64,000 nt of DNA. It comes from an uncultured Pelagibacteraceae bacterium (lineage in GTDB: Bacteria > Pseudomonadota > Alphaproteobacteria > Pelagibacterales > Pelagibacteraceae). Each line of letters starts with the position of its first letter. Within the stretch, counting starts at the first letter, position 1. The stretch lies in NCBI GenBank assembly GCA_902587145.1, contig CACIKD010000001.1:186805-250804 (forward strand). The letters run 5' to 3'. The notes under the pieces are model-generated. The model saw only the letters and a list, made by a program, of their open reading frames with translations, was not told the origin of the DNA and ran no database searches. Made by a program: the position numbers and the translations under genes. This document shows, piece by piece, positions 19,196-29,188 of this stretch.

Positions 19196-21244
19196 TTAAT
19201 TATTTGTCCCCGACTTTTGATATTTTATTTTGATATCTCGGCACTCACTCATAACTTTTGAGGCTCTAGAAATGCTATTTGAAAAATAGTAGTCAATTGG
19301 ATTGATATGTATGTTCTCATTCTTAAAATTATTGTTAACTTTTTTTGATGGGTTTTTATACTTAGGTAATTTGTTTAAAGACTCAAAGTTTACTACTTTT
19401 TCTAAAGCCTCATTTCTTAAAGTATTAAAACTATTAAAAAGATTTTTGTTTTTATAAGCATTTGTTAATTTATTAAGTACCTTCCAGCTCTCTAGTGCTT
19501 CACCAGCAGGGTAAGACGCCTTTCTACATTCTTGAACTCTTCCTTCTAAGTTTTGGTATAATCCGTTCTCTTCAGTGTAAGCAGCGCTTGGTAGAATTAC
19601 ATCGGCTATTTCGGCTCCACGATCACCATGGCTCCCTTGATAAATTACAAACTCATCATTTTTTTCAAATTTAAGGTTATCTGAATTTAATAAATATAAT
19701 AGCTTGAATTTATTATTTTCAATATTGTCAAAAAACTCATAATTGTTTTTATCTTTAATATGTATTTTTAGATCTAAAGCTCCGACAGTTGAAGCATTTT
19801 GGATTAAAATATTTAAAGCGTTCCATTTTTCATTAATCAATTTTTTTTGATACAGAAAGTTTTTAAGTTCTTCAAAAATAAATCCGCCAGAGTTCAATTC
19901 TAAAGCTGACTCTCCTATTATAATTAAAGGTTTTTTTGCGGTATTAAAAACTTCGTTAAATTCATGTTTTTCCTCAATAATATCTTTAATTGTTTGAGTG
20001 TTATCCCCTATAATTTTGTATTCGTAAGTCTGATCGCCAGGGTTCCCAACTGAAAAAATTGGTGTTTTATTGTTTTTAAAAGCTTTTCTTATTCTTGCAT
20101 TTAAAATAGTAGCTTCGTGCCTGGGATTACAACCTACTAATAATATCAAATCAGATTTTTCTATTCCATTAATTGATGAATTAAATAAATAATTCATCTT
20201 ATCTTCTGAGTTGATGTAAAATTTTTTTTCTCTGAACTCTAAGTTTTTGCTTCCTAATAATTCAAAAAATTTTTTAAATGCCAATGTTGTTTCTAGGCTT
20301 ACAAGATCTCCCATATGACCAGCTATATTTGAAATTTCAGTTTCATTGAGCTTTTTAATAATTACATCTAACGCTTCATCCCAACTACATTTGATTAATT
20401 TATTATTTTTCTTAATATATGGGGTATCAAGTCTTTGCTTTAATAATCCGTCACATGAATATCTTGTTTTGTCTGAAATCCATTCTTCATTGATATCCTC
20501 ATTTAATCTTGGGAGTATTCTTTTCACTTCCCATCCATACGTGTCTACTCTAATATTTGAACCAACAGCATCTAATACATCAATACTCTCAGTTTTTTTT
20601 AATTCCCAAGGTCTAGCAGAGAACGCGTATGGTTTTGAGGTTAAAGCTCCCACCGGACATAAATCAATTACATTGCCTGATAATTCAGACTCCATAGATT
20701 TTTCTAAGTAAGTTGTTATCTCCATGTTTTCACCTCTACCTATTGCACCTATTTCAGGCACACCTGCAACTTCGGTAGCAAATCTCACGCATCTAGTGCA
20801 ATGAATACACCTTGTCATTTGAGTTTTTATTAAAGGACCCATATATTTTTCACTCACATATCTTTTATTTTCTGAAAATCTGGATTTATCTACCCCATAA
20901 TAAAGAGATTGATCTTGAAGATCGCACTCACCACCTTGATCGCAAACTGGGCAATCTAATGGATGATTAGCTAAAAGAAATTCCATTACGCCCTTTCTTG
21001 CTTTTTCAACCATTTCAGTATTAGTTTTGATATTCATACCTTCGGCTGCTGGCATGGCACATGATGCAATCGGTTTGCGCGATTTATCCATCTCTACTAA
21101 ACACATTCTACAGTTTCCAGCGATTGAGAGTCTTTCGTGATAACAAAACCTTGGTATCTCTGCTCCAGCTATTTCGCATGCCTGGAGAATGGTCATACCT
21201 GGCTCAAATTCTATTTCTTTTCCGTTAATATTTATTTTAGGCAT
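19196..21244 (-). CDS. nuoG: NADH-quinone oxidoreductase subunit G
   Basis: The largest peripheral-arm subunit (682 residues). The N-terminus carries cluster ligands in [15 protein letters not shown] (2Fe-2S N1b), [20 protein letters not shown] (N5/N4 region) and [11 protein letters not shown] with LCPVGAL (N4). No extra N7-type CxxCxxxC motif was noticed in the molybdopterin-oxidoreductase-like C-terminal part, as usual for alphaproteobacteria and mitochondria. It overlaps nuoF by 8 bp. Confidence 0.96.
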   Translation of the reverse strand: MPKININGKEIEFEPGMTILQACEIAGAEIPRFCYHERLSIAGNCRMCLVEMDKSRKPIASCAMPAAEGMNIKTNTEMVEKARKGVMEFLLANHPLDCPVCDQGGECDLQDQSLYYGVDKSRFSENKRYVSEKYMGPLIKTQMTRCIHCTRCVRFATEVAGVPEIGAIGRGENMEITTYLEKSMESELSGNVIDLCPVGALTSKPYAFSARPWELKKTESIDVLDAVGSNIRVDTYGWEVKRILPRLNEDINEEWISDKTRYSCDGLLKQRLDTPYIKKNNKLIKCSWDEALDVIIKKLNETEISNIAGHMGDLVSLETTLAFKKFFELLGSKNLEFREKKFYINSEDKMNYLFNSSINGIEKSDLILLVGCNPRHEATILNARIRKAFKNNKTPIFSVGNPGDQTYEYKIIGDNTQTIKDIIEEKHEFNEVFNTAKKPLIIIGESALELNSGGFIFEELKNFLYQKKLINEKWNALNILIQNASTVGALDLKIHIKDKNNYEFFDNIENNKFKLLYLLNSDNLKFEKNDEFVIYQGSHGDRGAEIADVILPSAAYTEENGLYQNLEGRVQECRKASYPAGEALESWKVLNKLTNAYKNKNLFNSFNTLRNEALEKVVNFESLNKLPKYKNPSKKVNNNFKNENIHINPIDYYFSNSISRASKVMSECRDIKIKYQKSGTNN

Positions 21245-22568
21245 TCTTTTTTTCTAATAAATGTTGATCAACTAAATAAGGTACATCTTTTTTCTTTTTT
21301 ATAAGGGGGTCATTACTACATTTTTTATCAATTTCTTTTCTAAAATGTCTCAACAATCCTTGAACGGGCCAGGCTGAACCTTCACCAAAAGCACAAATAG
21401 TGTGACCTTCAATTTGTTTTGTTACATCATCTAATAAATCAATATCACTTAATGTTGTCTCACCTTTAGTTGCTCTATTTAAAATTCTCCACATCCAACC
21501 TGAGCCTTCCCTGCATGGGGTGCACTGACCACAGCTCTCATGTTTATAAAACCTTGCTATTCTTGCCATGCATGAAACAATATCCTGATCTTTATTTATT
21601 ACTACTATTCCTGCAGTTCCTAAACCACTTTTGTTTTCTATTAGTGAGTCGAAATCCATTTTAATTGTTTCACATATTTTTTTAGGCAGTAAAGGCATTG
21701 ACGAGCCGCCTGGTATTACTGCTTGTAAATTTTCCCAACCTCCTACAACACCACCCGCATAGGTATTAATTAACTCTTTAAGAGGAATGCCCATTTCTTC
21801 TTCAACATTACATGGAGAATTTACATTTCCAGATATACAAAAGATTTTTGTTCCAGTATTTTTTGGTCTTCCTAAAGATGCAAACCATTTACCGCCTCGT
21901 CTTAAAATAGTTGGAACCACAGCAATTGTTTCAACATTATTAACTATAGTTGGACATCCATATAAGCCAACTAATGCTGGAAACGGTGGTTTAAGCCTAG
22001 GCTGACCTTTGTTGCCCTCAATACTTTCCAACAATGCAGTTTCTTCTCCACAAATATAAGCTCCAGCGCCATAATGAATATGAATATCAAAATCCCATCC
22101 AGAACCACAGGCATTTTTACCTAAAAAGTTTTTTTTATAAGCTTGATTTATAGCATCTTGAAGTCGTTGACCTTCAAAAGAATATTCTCCCCTTATATAG
22201 ATATAACAAACATGAGCTCCAACTGCGAAGCCTGCTATTAAACATCCTTCAATAAGCTTTTGGGGTTCAAATCTTAAAATGTCACGATCTTTACAGGTTC
22301 CTGGCTCTGACTCATCTGCGTTTATAACTAGATAATGCGGTCTTGAACCAACTTTTTTTGGAGCAAAAGACCACTTCATACCAGTTGAAAAACCAGCTCC
22401 GCCTCTACCTCTTAATTCTGAAATTTTAATCTCATTAATAATCCACTCTTTCCCTTTAGAGATGATTTCTTTTGTATTTTTCCAATCATCACGCTCGATT
22501 GCTTTTTCTAGTTCCCAACCGTGATTATTGTATAAGTTTTTAAAAATTTTGTTTTCTTCTTTAAGCAT
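21237..22568 (-). CDS. nuoF: NADH-quinone oxidoreductase subunit F
   Basis: Binds NADH and FMN and carries cluster N3. Motifs are [18 protein letters not shown] (FMN and NADH site), [19 protein letters not shown] and the cluster ligands [11 protein letters not shown] with a later Cys in HTICAFG. I place the start at the ATG at 22,568 ([20 protein letters not shown]), which matches known NuoF N-termini and overlaps the nuoE stop by 8 bp. An in-frame start at 22,649 would add 27 unsupported residues lying inside nuoE. This gives 443 residues. Confidence 0.95.
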   Translation of the reverse strand: MLKEENKIFKNLYNNHGWELEKAIERDDWKNTKEIISKGKEWIINEIKISELRGRGGAGFSTGMKWSFAPKKVGSRPHYLVINADESEPGTCKDRDILRFEPQKLIEGCLIAGFAVGAHVCYIYIRGEYSFEGQRLQDAINQAYKKNFLGKNACGSGWDFDIHIHYGAGAYICGEETALLESIEGNKGQPRLKPPFPALVGLYGCPTIVNNVETIAVVPTILRRGGKWFASLGRPKNTGTKIFCISGNVNSPCNVEEEMGIPLKELINTYAGGVVGGWENLQAVIPGGSSMPLLPKKICETIKMDFDSLIENKSGLGTAGIVVINKDQDIVSCMARIARFYKHESCGQCTPCREGSGWMWRILNRATKGETTLSDIDLLDDVTKQIEGHTICAFGEGSAWPVQGLLRHFRKEIDKKCSNDPLIKKKKDVPYLVDQHLLEKKNA

Positions 22569-23166
22569 GTTTTGATCCATTAATATTTTTTGTATCTTCA
22601 GGTGAAGTATTTTTTCTTCCTCTATAAGAACCGGGTTTAAGTATTTCATCTTTAAATATTGATTCTATAATTTTGGAAGTGCTTTTTTCGTCCAAATCCT
22701 CATAATAATCGTTATTAATTTGCATCATTGGAGCATTCACACAAGCGCCTAAACATTCTACCTCAGTCCAAGAACACTCCCCATTTTTAGAAATTTGATT
22801 TTCTTTTTCAGAAATTTTTTGTTTGCAAACTTTAACAATTTTATCAGCACCTCTTATTAAACATGGTGTTGTAGTACAAACCTGAATAAAATATTTGCCA
22901 ACCGGTGATAAGTTAAACATGCTATAGAAAGTTGCTACCTCATAAACGCTTATGTAGGGCATTGATAAGTATTTTGAAATATATTTTATAGCTGCGAGAG
23001 GTATCCAATTATTATTTTGTTTTTGAGCTAAATATAAAAAAGGCATAACTGCACTTTTTTTATTTTTTTCTGGGTATTTTTTTAAAATTTCTTCAGCAAT
23101 ATTTTTAAATTTTATATTAAACTCAAAATTTTTAGGTTGTTCTGAATGAACTTTTTTTATACTCAT
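22561..23166 (-). CDS. nuoE: NADH-quinone oxidoreductase subunit E
   Basis: The 24-kDa subunit with 2Fe-2S cluster N1a. It has 201 residues with the thioredoxin-like fold and cluster ligands in [11 protein letters not shown] and [11 protein letters not shown], spaced as in the family. The C-terminal 30 residues are variable. The start forms an ATGA overlap with the nuoD stop, and the end overlaps the preferred nuoF start. Confidence 0.95.
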   Translation of the reverse strand: MSIKKVHSEQPKNFEFNIKFKNIAEEILKKYPEKNKKSAVMPFLYLAQKQNNNWIPLAAIKYISKYLSMPYISVYEVATFYSMFNLSPVGKYFIQVCTTTPCLIRGADKIVKVCKQKISEKENQISKNGECSWTEVECLGACVNAPMMQINNDYYEDLDEKSTSKIIESIFKDEILKPGSYRGRKNTSPEDTKNINGSKHA

Positions 23167-24335
23167 CTATCAACCTCTCCAAATACAATATCTAATGAGC
23201 CTAAAACTGCTGGAACATCTGCTAACATATGACCTTTAATTAAAAAATCCATTGCCTGAAGATGTGAAAATCCTGGGGCTCTAATTTTGCATCTGTATGG
23301 TCTGTTGCTTCCATCAGATATTAAATAAACTCCAAATTCTCCTTTCGGGGCTTCCACAGCTGAATAAACATTACCAGCTGGAACTCTAAAACCTTCAGTA
23401 AATAATTTAAAATGATGTATCAAAGCCTCCATAGATTGTTTTAAATCTTCTCTTTTAGGTGGTGATATTTTGCCATCAATAGTTTTTACAGGTCCTTTGG
23501 GTAATTTTTTTAAACACTGTTTAATTATTTTTACACTTTCCCTCATTTCTTCAATCCTGCACAAGTATCTATCGTAGCAATCCCCGTTCTTTCCGACTGG
23601 AATTTTAAATTCTAAATCTTGATAACATTCATAAGGTTGAGATTTTCTTAAATCCCATGGAATGCCCGATCCTCTTAGCATTACACCTGTAAAGCTATGA
23701 TCTAATGCATCTTTTTTTGAAACTAATCCGATATCGACATTTCTTTGTTTGAATATTCTATTCTCAGTTAATAAATCTTCTAAATCATTTATTATTTTAG
23801 GAAATGTTTCACAAAATTTACCTATGTCATCTATCAACTTTGTAGGTAAGTCTTTATGAACTCCTCCTGTTCTAAAATAATTTGCGTGAAGTCTTGAACC
23901 GGAAGCTCTTTCATAAAAGGTCATTAAAGTTTCCCTCTCTTCAAATCCCCATAAAGAAGGTGTTAAAGCTCCTACATCTAAAGCTTGGGTAGTGACATTT
24001 AATATATGACTTAATATCCTTCCAATTTCACAAAAAATTACTCTTATATATTTTGCTCTAATAGGAACCTCAATTTTTAATAGTTTCTCAGTTGCTAAAG
24101 CAAAAGCATGTTCTTGGTTCATTGGTGCTACGTAATCAAGTCTGTCAAAATAAGGTAATGCTTGAGTATAAGTTTTATTTTCTATAAGTTTTTCAGTCCC
24201 TCGATGTAACAGTCCAATATGTGGATCGGCTTTTTCAACAATTTCACCTTCTAACTGCAGTATAAGTCTTAGCACTCCATGGGCTGCGGGGTGTTGAGGG
24301 CCAAAATTTAATGTCATTGATTTAGATTTTTTCAT
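23163..24335 (-). CDS. nuoD: NADH-quinone oxidoreductase subunit D
   Basis: The 49-kDa subunit, which with NuoB forms the quinone-reduction site. The 390-residue protein has the N-terminal quinone-site loop [27 protein letters not shown], and the C-terminal DIVFGEVDR ending typical of the family. Its start overlaps nuoC by 14 bp. The length is normal for a separate NuoD, with no NuoCD fusion. Confidence 0.97.
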   Translation of the reverse strand: MKKSKSMTLNFGPQHPAAHGVLRLILQLEGEIVEKADPHIGLLHRGTEKLIENKTYTQALPYFDRLDYVAPMNQEHAFALATEKLLKIEVPIRAKYIRVIFCEIGRILSHILNVTTQALDVGALTPSLWGFEERETLMTFYERASGSRLHANYFRTGGVHKDLPTKLIDDIGKFCETFPKIINDLEDLLTENRIFKQRNVDIGLVSKKDALDHSFTGVMLRGSGIPWDLRKSQPYECYQDLEFKIPVGKNGDCYDRYLCRIEEMRESVKIIKQCLKKLPKGPVKTIDGKISPPKREDLKQSMEALIHHFKLFTEGFRVPAGNVYSAVEAPKGEFGVYLISDGSNRPYRCKIRAPGFSHLQAMDFLIKGHMLADVPAVLGSLDIVFGEVDR

Positions 24336-24936
24336 TTTTTTTGCTTTCTTTTACCTCTTTTAAATATTTTGTACCCTCCCACGGACTGCTAAAATCAAAA
24401 TTTCTATAATTTTGTTCTAGTTTAACTGGCTCATAAATTACTTTTTTTTCTTTTTCGCTATATCTAACTTCGTTAAATCCAGTAAGTGGAAAATCTTTTC
24501 TTAAAGGATGTCCTTTAAAATTGTAATCAGTAAGAATTCTTCTTAGGTCAGGATGATTGGTAAATTTTATACCATACATATCAAAAATTTCTCTTTCCAT
24601 CCAATTAGCTGATGGAAATATTTTTACTATTGAAGGTATCTTTTCATTTAATTCAAATTTTATTGATATTTTTACTCTAAAATTATTTTCTATTGAAAGA
24701 AGTAAATATACTAACTCAAATCTTTTTTCATCATTGGGATAATCTATTGCGGCTATATCGATTAATTGTGTAAATTTAAATCTATCATCTAGTTTTAAAA
24801 ATTTGATAACTTCAATTATTTCATTTACTGAAGTTTTAAATAACAATTCTTCAAATTTTATTTCAGAACCATAAATTTTATTTGAAAGTTCGGAGTTAAT
24901 TAATTTTTCTATTTTATTTAAATTTTGATTACTCAT
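24322..24936 (-). CDS. nuoC: NADH-quinone oxidoreductase subunit C
   Basis: The 30-kDa peripheral-arm subunit, 204 residues. The signature [20 protein letters not shown], followed by [20 protein letters not shown], is diagnostic. The N-terminal half is more divergent, as usual. It starts 3 bp after the nuoB stop. Confidence 0.96.
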   Translation of the reverse strand: MSNQNLNKIEKLINSELSNKIYGSEIKFEELLFKTSVNEIIEVIKFLKLDDRFKFTQLIDIAAIDYPNDEKRFELVYLLLSIENNFRVKISIKFELNEKIPSIVKIFPSANWMEREIFDMYGIKFTNHPDLRRILTDYNFKGHPLRKDFPLTGFNEVRYSEKEKKVIYEPVKLEQNYRNFDFSSPWEGTKYLKEVKESKKNEKI

Positions 24937-24939
24937 AAG

Positions 24940-25470
24940 CTATCTATTAATATCTCCCTCTCTTCTAATTTTTTTTTGTAATTGTAGAATTCCATATAAT
25001 AGAGCCTCTGCAGATGGTGGACATCCCGGCACATAAATATCAACTGGAACAATTTTATCACAACCTCTAACAACTGAATATGAGTAATGATAATAGCCTC
25101 CTCCATTAGCGCAGCTTCCCATTGAAATTACATATCTAGGTTCAGGCATCTGATCATAAACTTTCCGTAAAGCTGGGGCCATCTTATTTGTTAAAGTACC
25201 AGCAACTATCATTACATCCGATTGTCTTGGTGAGGCCCTTGGAGCAGCACCAAATCTTTCAAGATCATATCTTGGCATCGAGGTGTGCATCATTTCAACT
25301 GCACAACACGCAAGCCCAAATGTCATCCAATGTAAAGAACCTGTTCTTGCCCAATTAATTAAATTATTTGTAGAAGTAGTTATAAAACCTTTTTCTGCAA
25401 AATCTTTTGCTATCTCCTTAAATTCATCAGGGACTTTTTTTAATCTTTCATCTGAGTCTAATATTCTCAT
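24940..25470 (-). CDS. nuoB: NADH-quinone oxidoreductase subunit B
   Basis: Carries cluster N2, the last electron carrier before quinone. Ligands are in [17 protein letters not shown] and [12 protein letters not shown] place the start at the ATG at 25,470 because it forms an ATGA overlap with the nuoA stop (TGA 25,469-25,467). The upstream in-frame start at 25,497 would overlap nuoA by 31 bp. This gives 176 residues. The N-terminus with this start ([17 protein letters not shown]) is short and polar. Confidence 0.96.
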   Translation of the reverse strand: MRILDSDERLKKVPDEFKEIAKDFAEKGFITTSTNNLINWARTGSLHWMTFGLACCAVEMMHTSMPRYDLERFGAAPRASPRQSDVMIVAGTLTNKMAPALRKVYDQMPEPRYVISMGSCANGGGYYHYSYSVVRGCDKIVPVDIYVPGCPPSAEALLYGILQLQKKIRREGDINR

Positions 25471-25835
25471 TCCCACTCCAAAGCTCCCTTTTTCCATTCA
25501 TAGATAAAACCAATGGTTAGAACTGCTAAAAATATCATCATAGACCAAAATCCAAATACTCCAATTTCTCCTAGTGTAATTGCCCAGGGGAATAGGAAAG
25601 CTATTTCTAAATCAAAAATGATAAATAGTATTGCTACAAGATAAAATCGAACATCAAACTCCATCCTAGAGTCGTCAAAAGCATCAAATCCGCATTCATA
25701 AGCTGAAAGCTTCTCAGGGTCAGGATTGGATGGAGATGAAATGAAATTTATTAATATAAAGCCAATGCTGATAAGCAAGGCTATAAATAAAAATATTATT
25801 ATAGATAAGTAGTCTGTTAAAAAGTTATAAATCAT
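25467..25835 (-). CDS. nuoA: NADH-quinone oxidoreductase subunit A
   Basis: The first gene of the complex I operon. The 122-residue membrane protein has three hydrophobic segments and the conserved loop [20 protein letters not shown], which contains the Cys that responds to the active/deactive transition in mitochondria. [12 protein letters not shown] in TM2 is also typical. The promoter must lie in the 200-bp spacer upstream. Confidence 0.96.
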   Translation of the reverse strand: MIYNFLTDYLSIIIFLFIALLISIGFILINFISSPSNPDPEKLSAYECGFDAFDDSRMEFDVRFYLVAILFIIFDLEIAFLFPWAITLGEIGVFGFWSMMIFLAVLTIGFIYEWKKGALEWE

Positions 25836-26035
25836 TTAATCAATATCTACCTCAATACACACAGCTTGAGGATTTTTATATTAATCTCATTCAGGATTTA
25901 TATTATATCTCAACCCGAGTCTAGGACAGTTATGTAGCAATTAGTTGATAATGATTCTCAAATCACATATTAAAGCTCTATATATGAACATGAAATTTGA
26001 GTTTTTCTTAATAAATTTCTAACTTAAAAATAGGT
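25836..26035. promoter_or_regulatory. Divergent intergenic region: nuo operon and methyltransferase promoters
   Basis: This 200-bp spacer is the longest in the window that holds no gene. On the minus strand a TATAAT (25,907-25,902) is the best -10 for nuoA, but no good -35 lies 16-19 bp upstream, which suggests activator dependence. On the plus strand TTGATA (25,945-25,950), a 17-bp spacer and TATTAA (25,968-25,973) make a good promoter for the gene at 26,036. The nuoA leader contains an inverted repeat CCTCAA/TTGAGG (25,850-25,855 and 25,866-25,871) with a 10-nt loop. A Fur-box-like palindrome at 25,946-25,960 is listed separately. Confidence 0.45.
25946..25960. promoter_or_regulatory. Fur-box-like palindrome between nuoA and the divergent gene
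   Basis: TGATAATGATTCTCA differs at one position from the 7-1-7 Fur consensus TGATAATGATTATCA. It lies between the putative -35 and -10 of the plus-strand gene (a repressor position) and about 58 bp upstream of the expected nuo transcription start. Fur-family proteins recognise such sites. Whether the host has a matching regulator cannot be seen here, and chance matches are more likely in AT-rich DNA. Confidence 0.35.
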
Positions 26036-26839
26036 ATGTTTTTTTTAAAAGAATATAAAGCAAAAAAGGTCAAAGCCCCAGACAATTTCTCTAATAGAAG
26101 GAGAATCATGTCTAGCAAAAACCAGAATTTGATTTACCTGTTAAACAAAAGATTTTCATGGATGAGAAAATACATCAGAGGTAAAAAAACTATAATCGAG
26201 TTAGGTTCTGGTAATGGATGTATTAAAAAAATAATAGATGATAAAAGGATCATTTTAACTGATATCATTAAATATCCCTGGATAGATAAAAAGGTTGATA
26301 TGATGAAAATAAATTTAGGAAAAAAATATTTGAAAAAAATTGATATTTTTATAATAAATCATTCACTTCATCATTGCGCGAATCCGGCATTAACATTAAA
26401 AAAAATGTCAATTTATCTGAAAAAAAATGGATACATTTTAATAAATGAACCTGAAACATCTTTTTTTTTAAAGTTAATTCAAATAGTTCTTGATGATGAA
26501 AGCTGGTCTTTAAAATCAAAAGTATTCAACCACAAAAGTATTTTTAGTCCTAAAAATCCTTGGATTTCGAATACAGCAGTAGCTCAACTTTTATTTAAAA
26601 ATGAGAAAAAATTTCAAAAATATTTTCCTCAATATAAAATTGTAGAAAATAAATTATCGGAATTTTTTATTTTTTTAAACTCAGGAGGAGTAAACTCAAG
26701 TTTTTTTCATATAAAACTCAATAATTTTTTTTTAAAAATACTTAATATTATCGACGAAATTTTAATCTTTTTTTTGCCAAATATTTTTGCTCTTAATAGA
26801 ACTATAATTTTAAAAAAAATAAATGAGAATAAAAAATAA
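26036..26839 (+). CDS. Class I SAM-dependent methyltransferase, substrate unknown
   Basis: A 267-residue protein with a Rossmann-type methyltransferase core. Motif I is TIIELGSGNGCIKKI (around residues 52-66), an acidic residue follows in ILTDIIKYPW, then FIINHSLHHC (motif IV region) and LKKNGYILINEP (motif V). The N-terminus is basic and the last 50 residues are hydrophobic and Phe/Ile-rich, perhaps membrane-associated. It overlaps the next gene, a GT-C-like membrane protein, by 17 bp, so the pair is probably one operon acting on a lipid-linked sugar or surface glycan. That role is inferred from context. Confidence 0.7.
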   Translation: MFFLKEYKAKKVKAPDNFSNRRRIMSSKNQNLIYLLNKRFSWMRKYIRGKKTIIELGSGNGCIKKIIDDKRIILTDIIKYPWIDKKVDMMKINLGKKYLKKIDIFIINHSLHHCANPALTLKKMSIYLKKNGYILINEPETSFFLKLIQIVLDDESWSLKSKVFNHKSIFSPKNPWISNTAVAQLLFKNEKKFQKYFPQYKIVENKLSEFFIFLNSGGVNSSFFHIKLNNFFLKILNIIDEILIFFLPNIFALNRTIILKKINENKK

Positions 26840-28376
26840 AAATTTATTATCTACTTCGTTAGTTATTTTTTTAATTATTTTTTCAATAACCTTTAATCAA
26901 TATTACGGCTATATAGGAATTTTACCTATAGACAGTTTCTTAGTTTTTAATTCTGGTTATGATGTAATGAACGGATATTATCCATTTAAAGACTATTGGA
27001 CAATTAAAGAACCATTTATAGATTTAATACAAGCAATTTTTTTTAAGTTATTTGGAGTTTCATGGTTTTCCTATGTTTTTCACGCATCTGTTTTTAATTG
27101 TATCATTACTGTCTTTACTTTTTTTTTATTAAAAACTTTAAATTTGAATAATGGTCTAAGTTTTTTTTATTCTATATGTGTTGCTGTATTAACCTATCCT
27201 ACAGCTGGAACACCCTTTAGTGATCATCATACGTTAATATTATGTTCATTAGCCTTGTATTCATTTATTTTAGCAATTTATAAAAAAAATAATTTTTTTT
27301 GGTTTTTAATTCCTATTTTACTTGGATTTTCTTTTTTATCTAAACAAGCACCTACTGTTTATGTGATTTTTTTAATTACAATTTTATCAATAATTTTTTT
27401 TTTCAGATCAAAAAATATATCGAATTTTTTATACGCATTTGCTGGATTTATATTAATTTTAATTTTATTTTTCTTTTTTCTTTTTTTTGGGGGTATAAAA
27501 TTTAATGATTTTCTAATCCAGTATTTTTCATATCCAATGTCGCTTGGTGGAACTAGATTTGAATGGTTATTTCCTTTTGATTTTAAAAGAATTGTTTGGA
27601 GATACAAATTACAATACTTATCTATTTTAGTTTTAATTTATTTATTCATAAAATTTTCATTTGAAAAAAAAAGTGGGAAATTTTCTGATTACTTGATTAT
27701 TTTTAGTGTAGTCATCTTTTGTCTATTAACCATAATGCATCAATTGATGACAATTAATGCGATATTCATTTACTGTTTAATACCAATTTTTTGTGGCCTT
27801 TCTCATATTTACTCAGAAAAATACCTAAAAAAAAATCAGACAATCGGAAATTTATTAATTGCTCTTACACTATGTTCTACACTCTATTATTACTCTCAAT
27901 ATGTAAAAAATCGTACATTTATGGATTTGAGAGACGTTAATTTAGAAAATTCAATTGATGGTAAAGAAATACATCAGGAGTTATCAAAAATTAAATGGAT
28001 AACAATGTTTTATCCTACAGACCCAGCTAAAGAAGCTTCTAATATTAAGTTAGTTTTAAAAACATTAGAGAAAGATAAAAGTAAAAAGATAATTATCACA
28101 GATTATCAATTCATTTCAGTTTTTTTAAAGCAATATGATTTTTCCCCGACAAGGTTCTGGTATGATTTTCACGGGTATCCAACGGAAAAAAATATGTATT
28201 TTGATTATTGGAAAGAGTTTGTATTAAAACAAATAAGAAAAAATAATATAAAGAATATTTATGTTTTAAAACCTTTGCATGGCGAAACTAAACCATTAGA
28301 AAATATTTTAAAAAATTGTTACCAGAAACAACAATTTTCAGAAACTTTTTATAAATTAATTTTAAAAAATTGTTAA
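26823..28376 (+). CDS. Multi-spanning membrane protein resembling GT-C glycosyltransferases (ArnT/PMT type)
   Basis: 517 residues with about ten hydrophobic segments and a soluble C-terminal domain from about residue 375. The first extracytoplasmic loop has SGYDVMNGYYPFKDYWTIKE, which resembles the acidic catalytic loop and following K-x-P/E-F element of ArnT/PMT-like enzymes that use polyprenyl-phosphate sugars. FSDHHTL in the third loop is a further candidate active-site segment. No specific substrate can be assigned. It overlaps the methyltransferase gene and ends 8 bp before tRNA-Asp, which is on the opposite strand. A general membrane protein of unknown function is the alternative. Confidence 0.6.
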   Translation: MRIKNKNLLSTSLVIFLIIFSITFNQYYGYIGILPIDSFLVFNSGYDVMNGYYPFKDYWTIKEPFIDLIQAIFFKLFGVSWFSYVFHASVFNCIITVFTFFLLKTLNLNNGLSFFYSICVAVLTYPTAGTPFSDHHTLILCSLALYSFILAIYKKNNFFWFLIPILLGFSFLSKQAPTVYVIFLITILSIIFFFRSKNISNFLYAFAGFILILILFFFFLFFGGIKFNDFLIQYFSYPMSLGGTRFEWLFPFDFKRIVWRYKLQYLSILVLIYLFIKFSFEKKSGKFSDYLIIFSVVIFCLLTIMHQLMTINAIFIYCLIPIFCGLSHIYSEKYLKKNQTIGNLLIALTLCSTLYYYSQYVKNRTFMDLRDVNLENSIDGKEIHQELSKIKWITMFYPTDPAKEASNIKLVLKTLEKDKSKKIIITDYQFISVFLKQYDFSPTRFWYDFHGYPTEKNMYFDYWKEFVLKQIRKNNIKNIYVLKPLHGETKPLENILKNCYQKQQFSETFYKLILKNC

Positions 28377-28384
28377 CTATTTCA

Positions 28385-28462
28385 TGGCGGGAGTGACGGG
28401 ACTCGAACCCGCGGCCTCCTGCGTGACAGGCAGGCGCTCTAACCAAACTGAGCTACACCCCC
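28385..28462 (-). tRNA. tRNA-Asp (anticodon GTC)
   Basis: Complete cloverleaf with acceptor stem GGGGGTG/CACTCCC (one G-U pair), T-arm GGGTTCGAGTCCC and an anticodon loop CTGTCAC placing GTC at 28,427-28,425. CCA is encoded. It is clearly GC-rich against the AT-rich background. It lies 3 bp downstream of tRNA-Val on the same strand, so the two are probably one transcript. The CCA end is 8 bp from the end of the convergent membrane-protein gene. Confidence 0.96.
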
Positions 28463-28465
28463 AAA

Positions 28466-28541
28466 TGGTGGGTGGTAAAGGACTCGAACCTATGACCCTC
28501 TCGGTGTAAACGAGATGCTCTACCAACTGAGCTAACCACCC
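28466..28541 (-). tRNA. tRNA-Val (anticodon TAC)
   Basis: Complete cloverleaf of 76 nt with acceptor stem GGGTGGT/ACCACCC, discriminator A, encoded CCA, and anticodon loop TTTACAC placing TAC at 28,508-28,506. It precedes tRNA-Asp by 3 bp. The 77 or so bases upstream, shared with the divergent zinc-ribbon gene, must carry its promoter; TTTACT and TATATG 17 bp apart are possible hexamers. Confidence 0.96.
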
Positions 28542-28627
28542 TGAAATTTGTTCGACATATACAATATAATTCCCGTAAAGTAAAAATGTATTTATTGAGC
28601 TACAAATAAGCTGTATTATTGACGGAA

Positions 28628-29188
28628 ATGATTCTTGAATGTAAATCTTGCCAAAAAAAATTTATAGTGCCTGATAATGCTATCACTAAGGTTGGTCGAT
28701 TAGTTCAGTGCAGTTCGTGTGGAAATAAATGGACGCAATTTCCAGTAGTTGAAAAGACAATAAAAAGACCAAAAAATTTCCAAGTTAAAAAAGAGACAAT
28801 TAAAAAACCCGTAAAAATTCAAACTAAAATAAAAGAACAAAAAATTTTTAGCACAACAGAAAAGAAAAAAAAAATAGTAAAGAAAAAAACTGGGCCATCA
28901 ATTTATTCTAAAGAATACCTAGAAAAAAAACATGGGATCAATATTGATGGAAATAATACCCCTAAAGAAAAAAATTACTCATACAATAAAGTATCAAAAT
29001 CTTATTTTGGCTTTTATAGTTATTTAATTATACTGTTATTCTTAGTCTCATCTGTCATAGGAATTTTGAATCTCACTAAGGAAATTATTATATTTTACTT
29101 ACCTTTTGCAGGGATCTATATAGAGTATTTGTTTGAAAATTTAAATTATTTTGGGATACTTTTAAGGGACGCGTTTAATATATATTAA
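28628..29188 (+). CDS. Zinc-ribbon (MJ0042-type) protein with C-terminal membrane segment
   Basis: The N-terminus MILECKSCQKKFIVPDNA with a second pair CSSCGNKW forms the CxxC...CxxC zinc ribbon of the MJ0042 family. A Lys-rich linker (about residues 45-125) follows, then one membrane segment near residues 135-155 and a short C-terminal tail. The family is common in alphaproteobacteria; its function is not established. I prefer the ATG at 28,628 over a TTG at 28,619 because homologues begin with MI.L.C..C. It converges on the sugar-enzyme gene with a 4-bp overlap. Confidence 0.8.
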   Translation: MILECKSCQKKFIVPDNAITKVGRLVQCSSCGNKWTQFPVVEKTIKRPKNFQVKKETIKKPVKIQTKIKEQKIFSTTEKKKKIVKKKTGPSIYSKEYLEKKHGINIDGNNTPKEKNYSYNKVSKSYFGFYSYLIILLFLVSSVIGILNLTKEIIIFYLPFAGIYIEYLFENLNYFGILLRDAFNIY

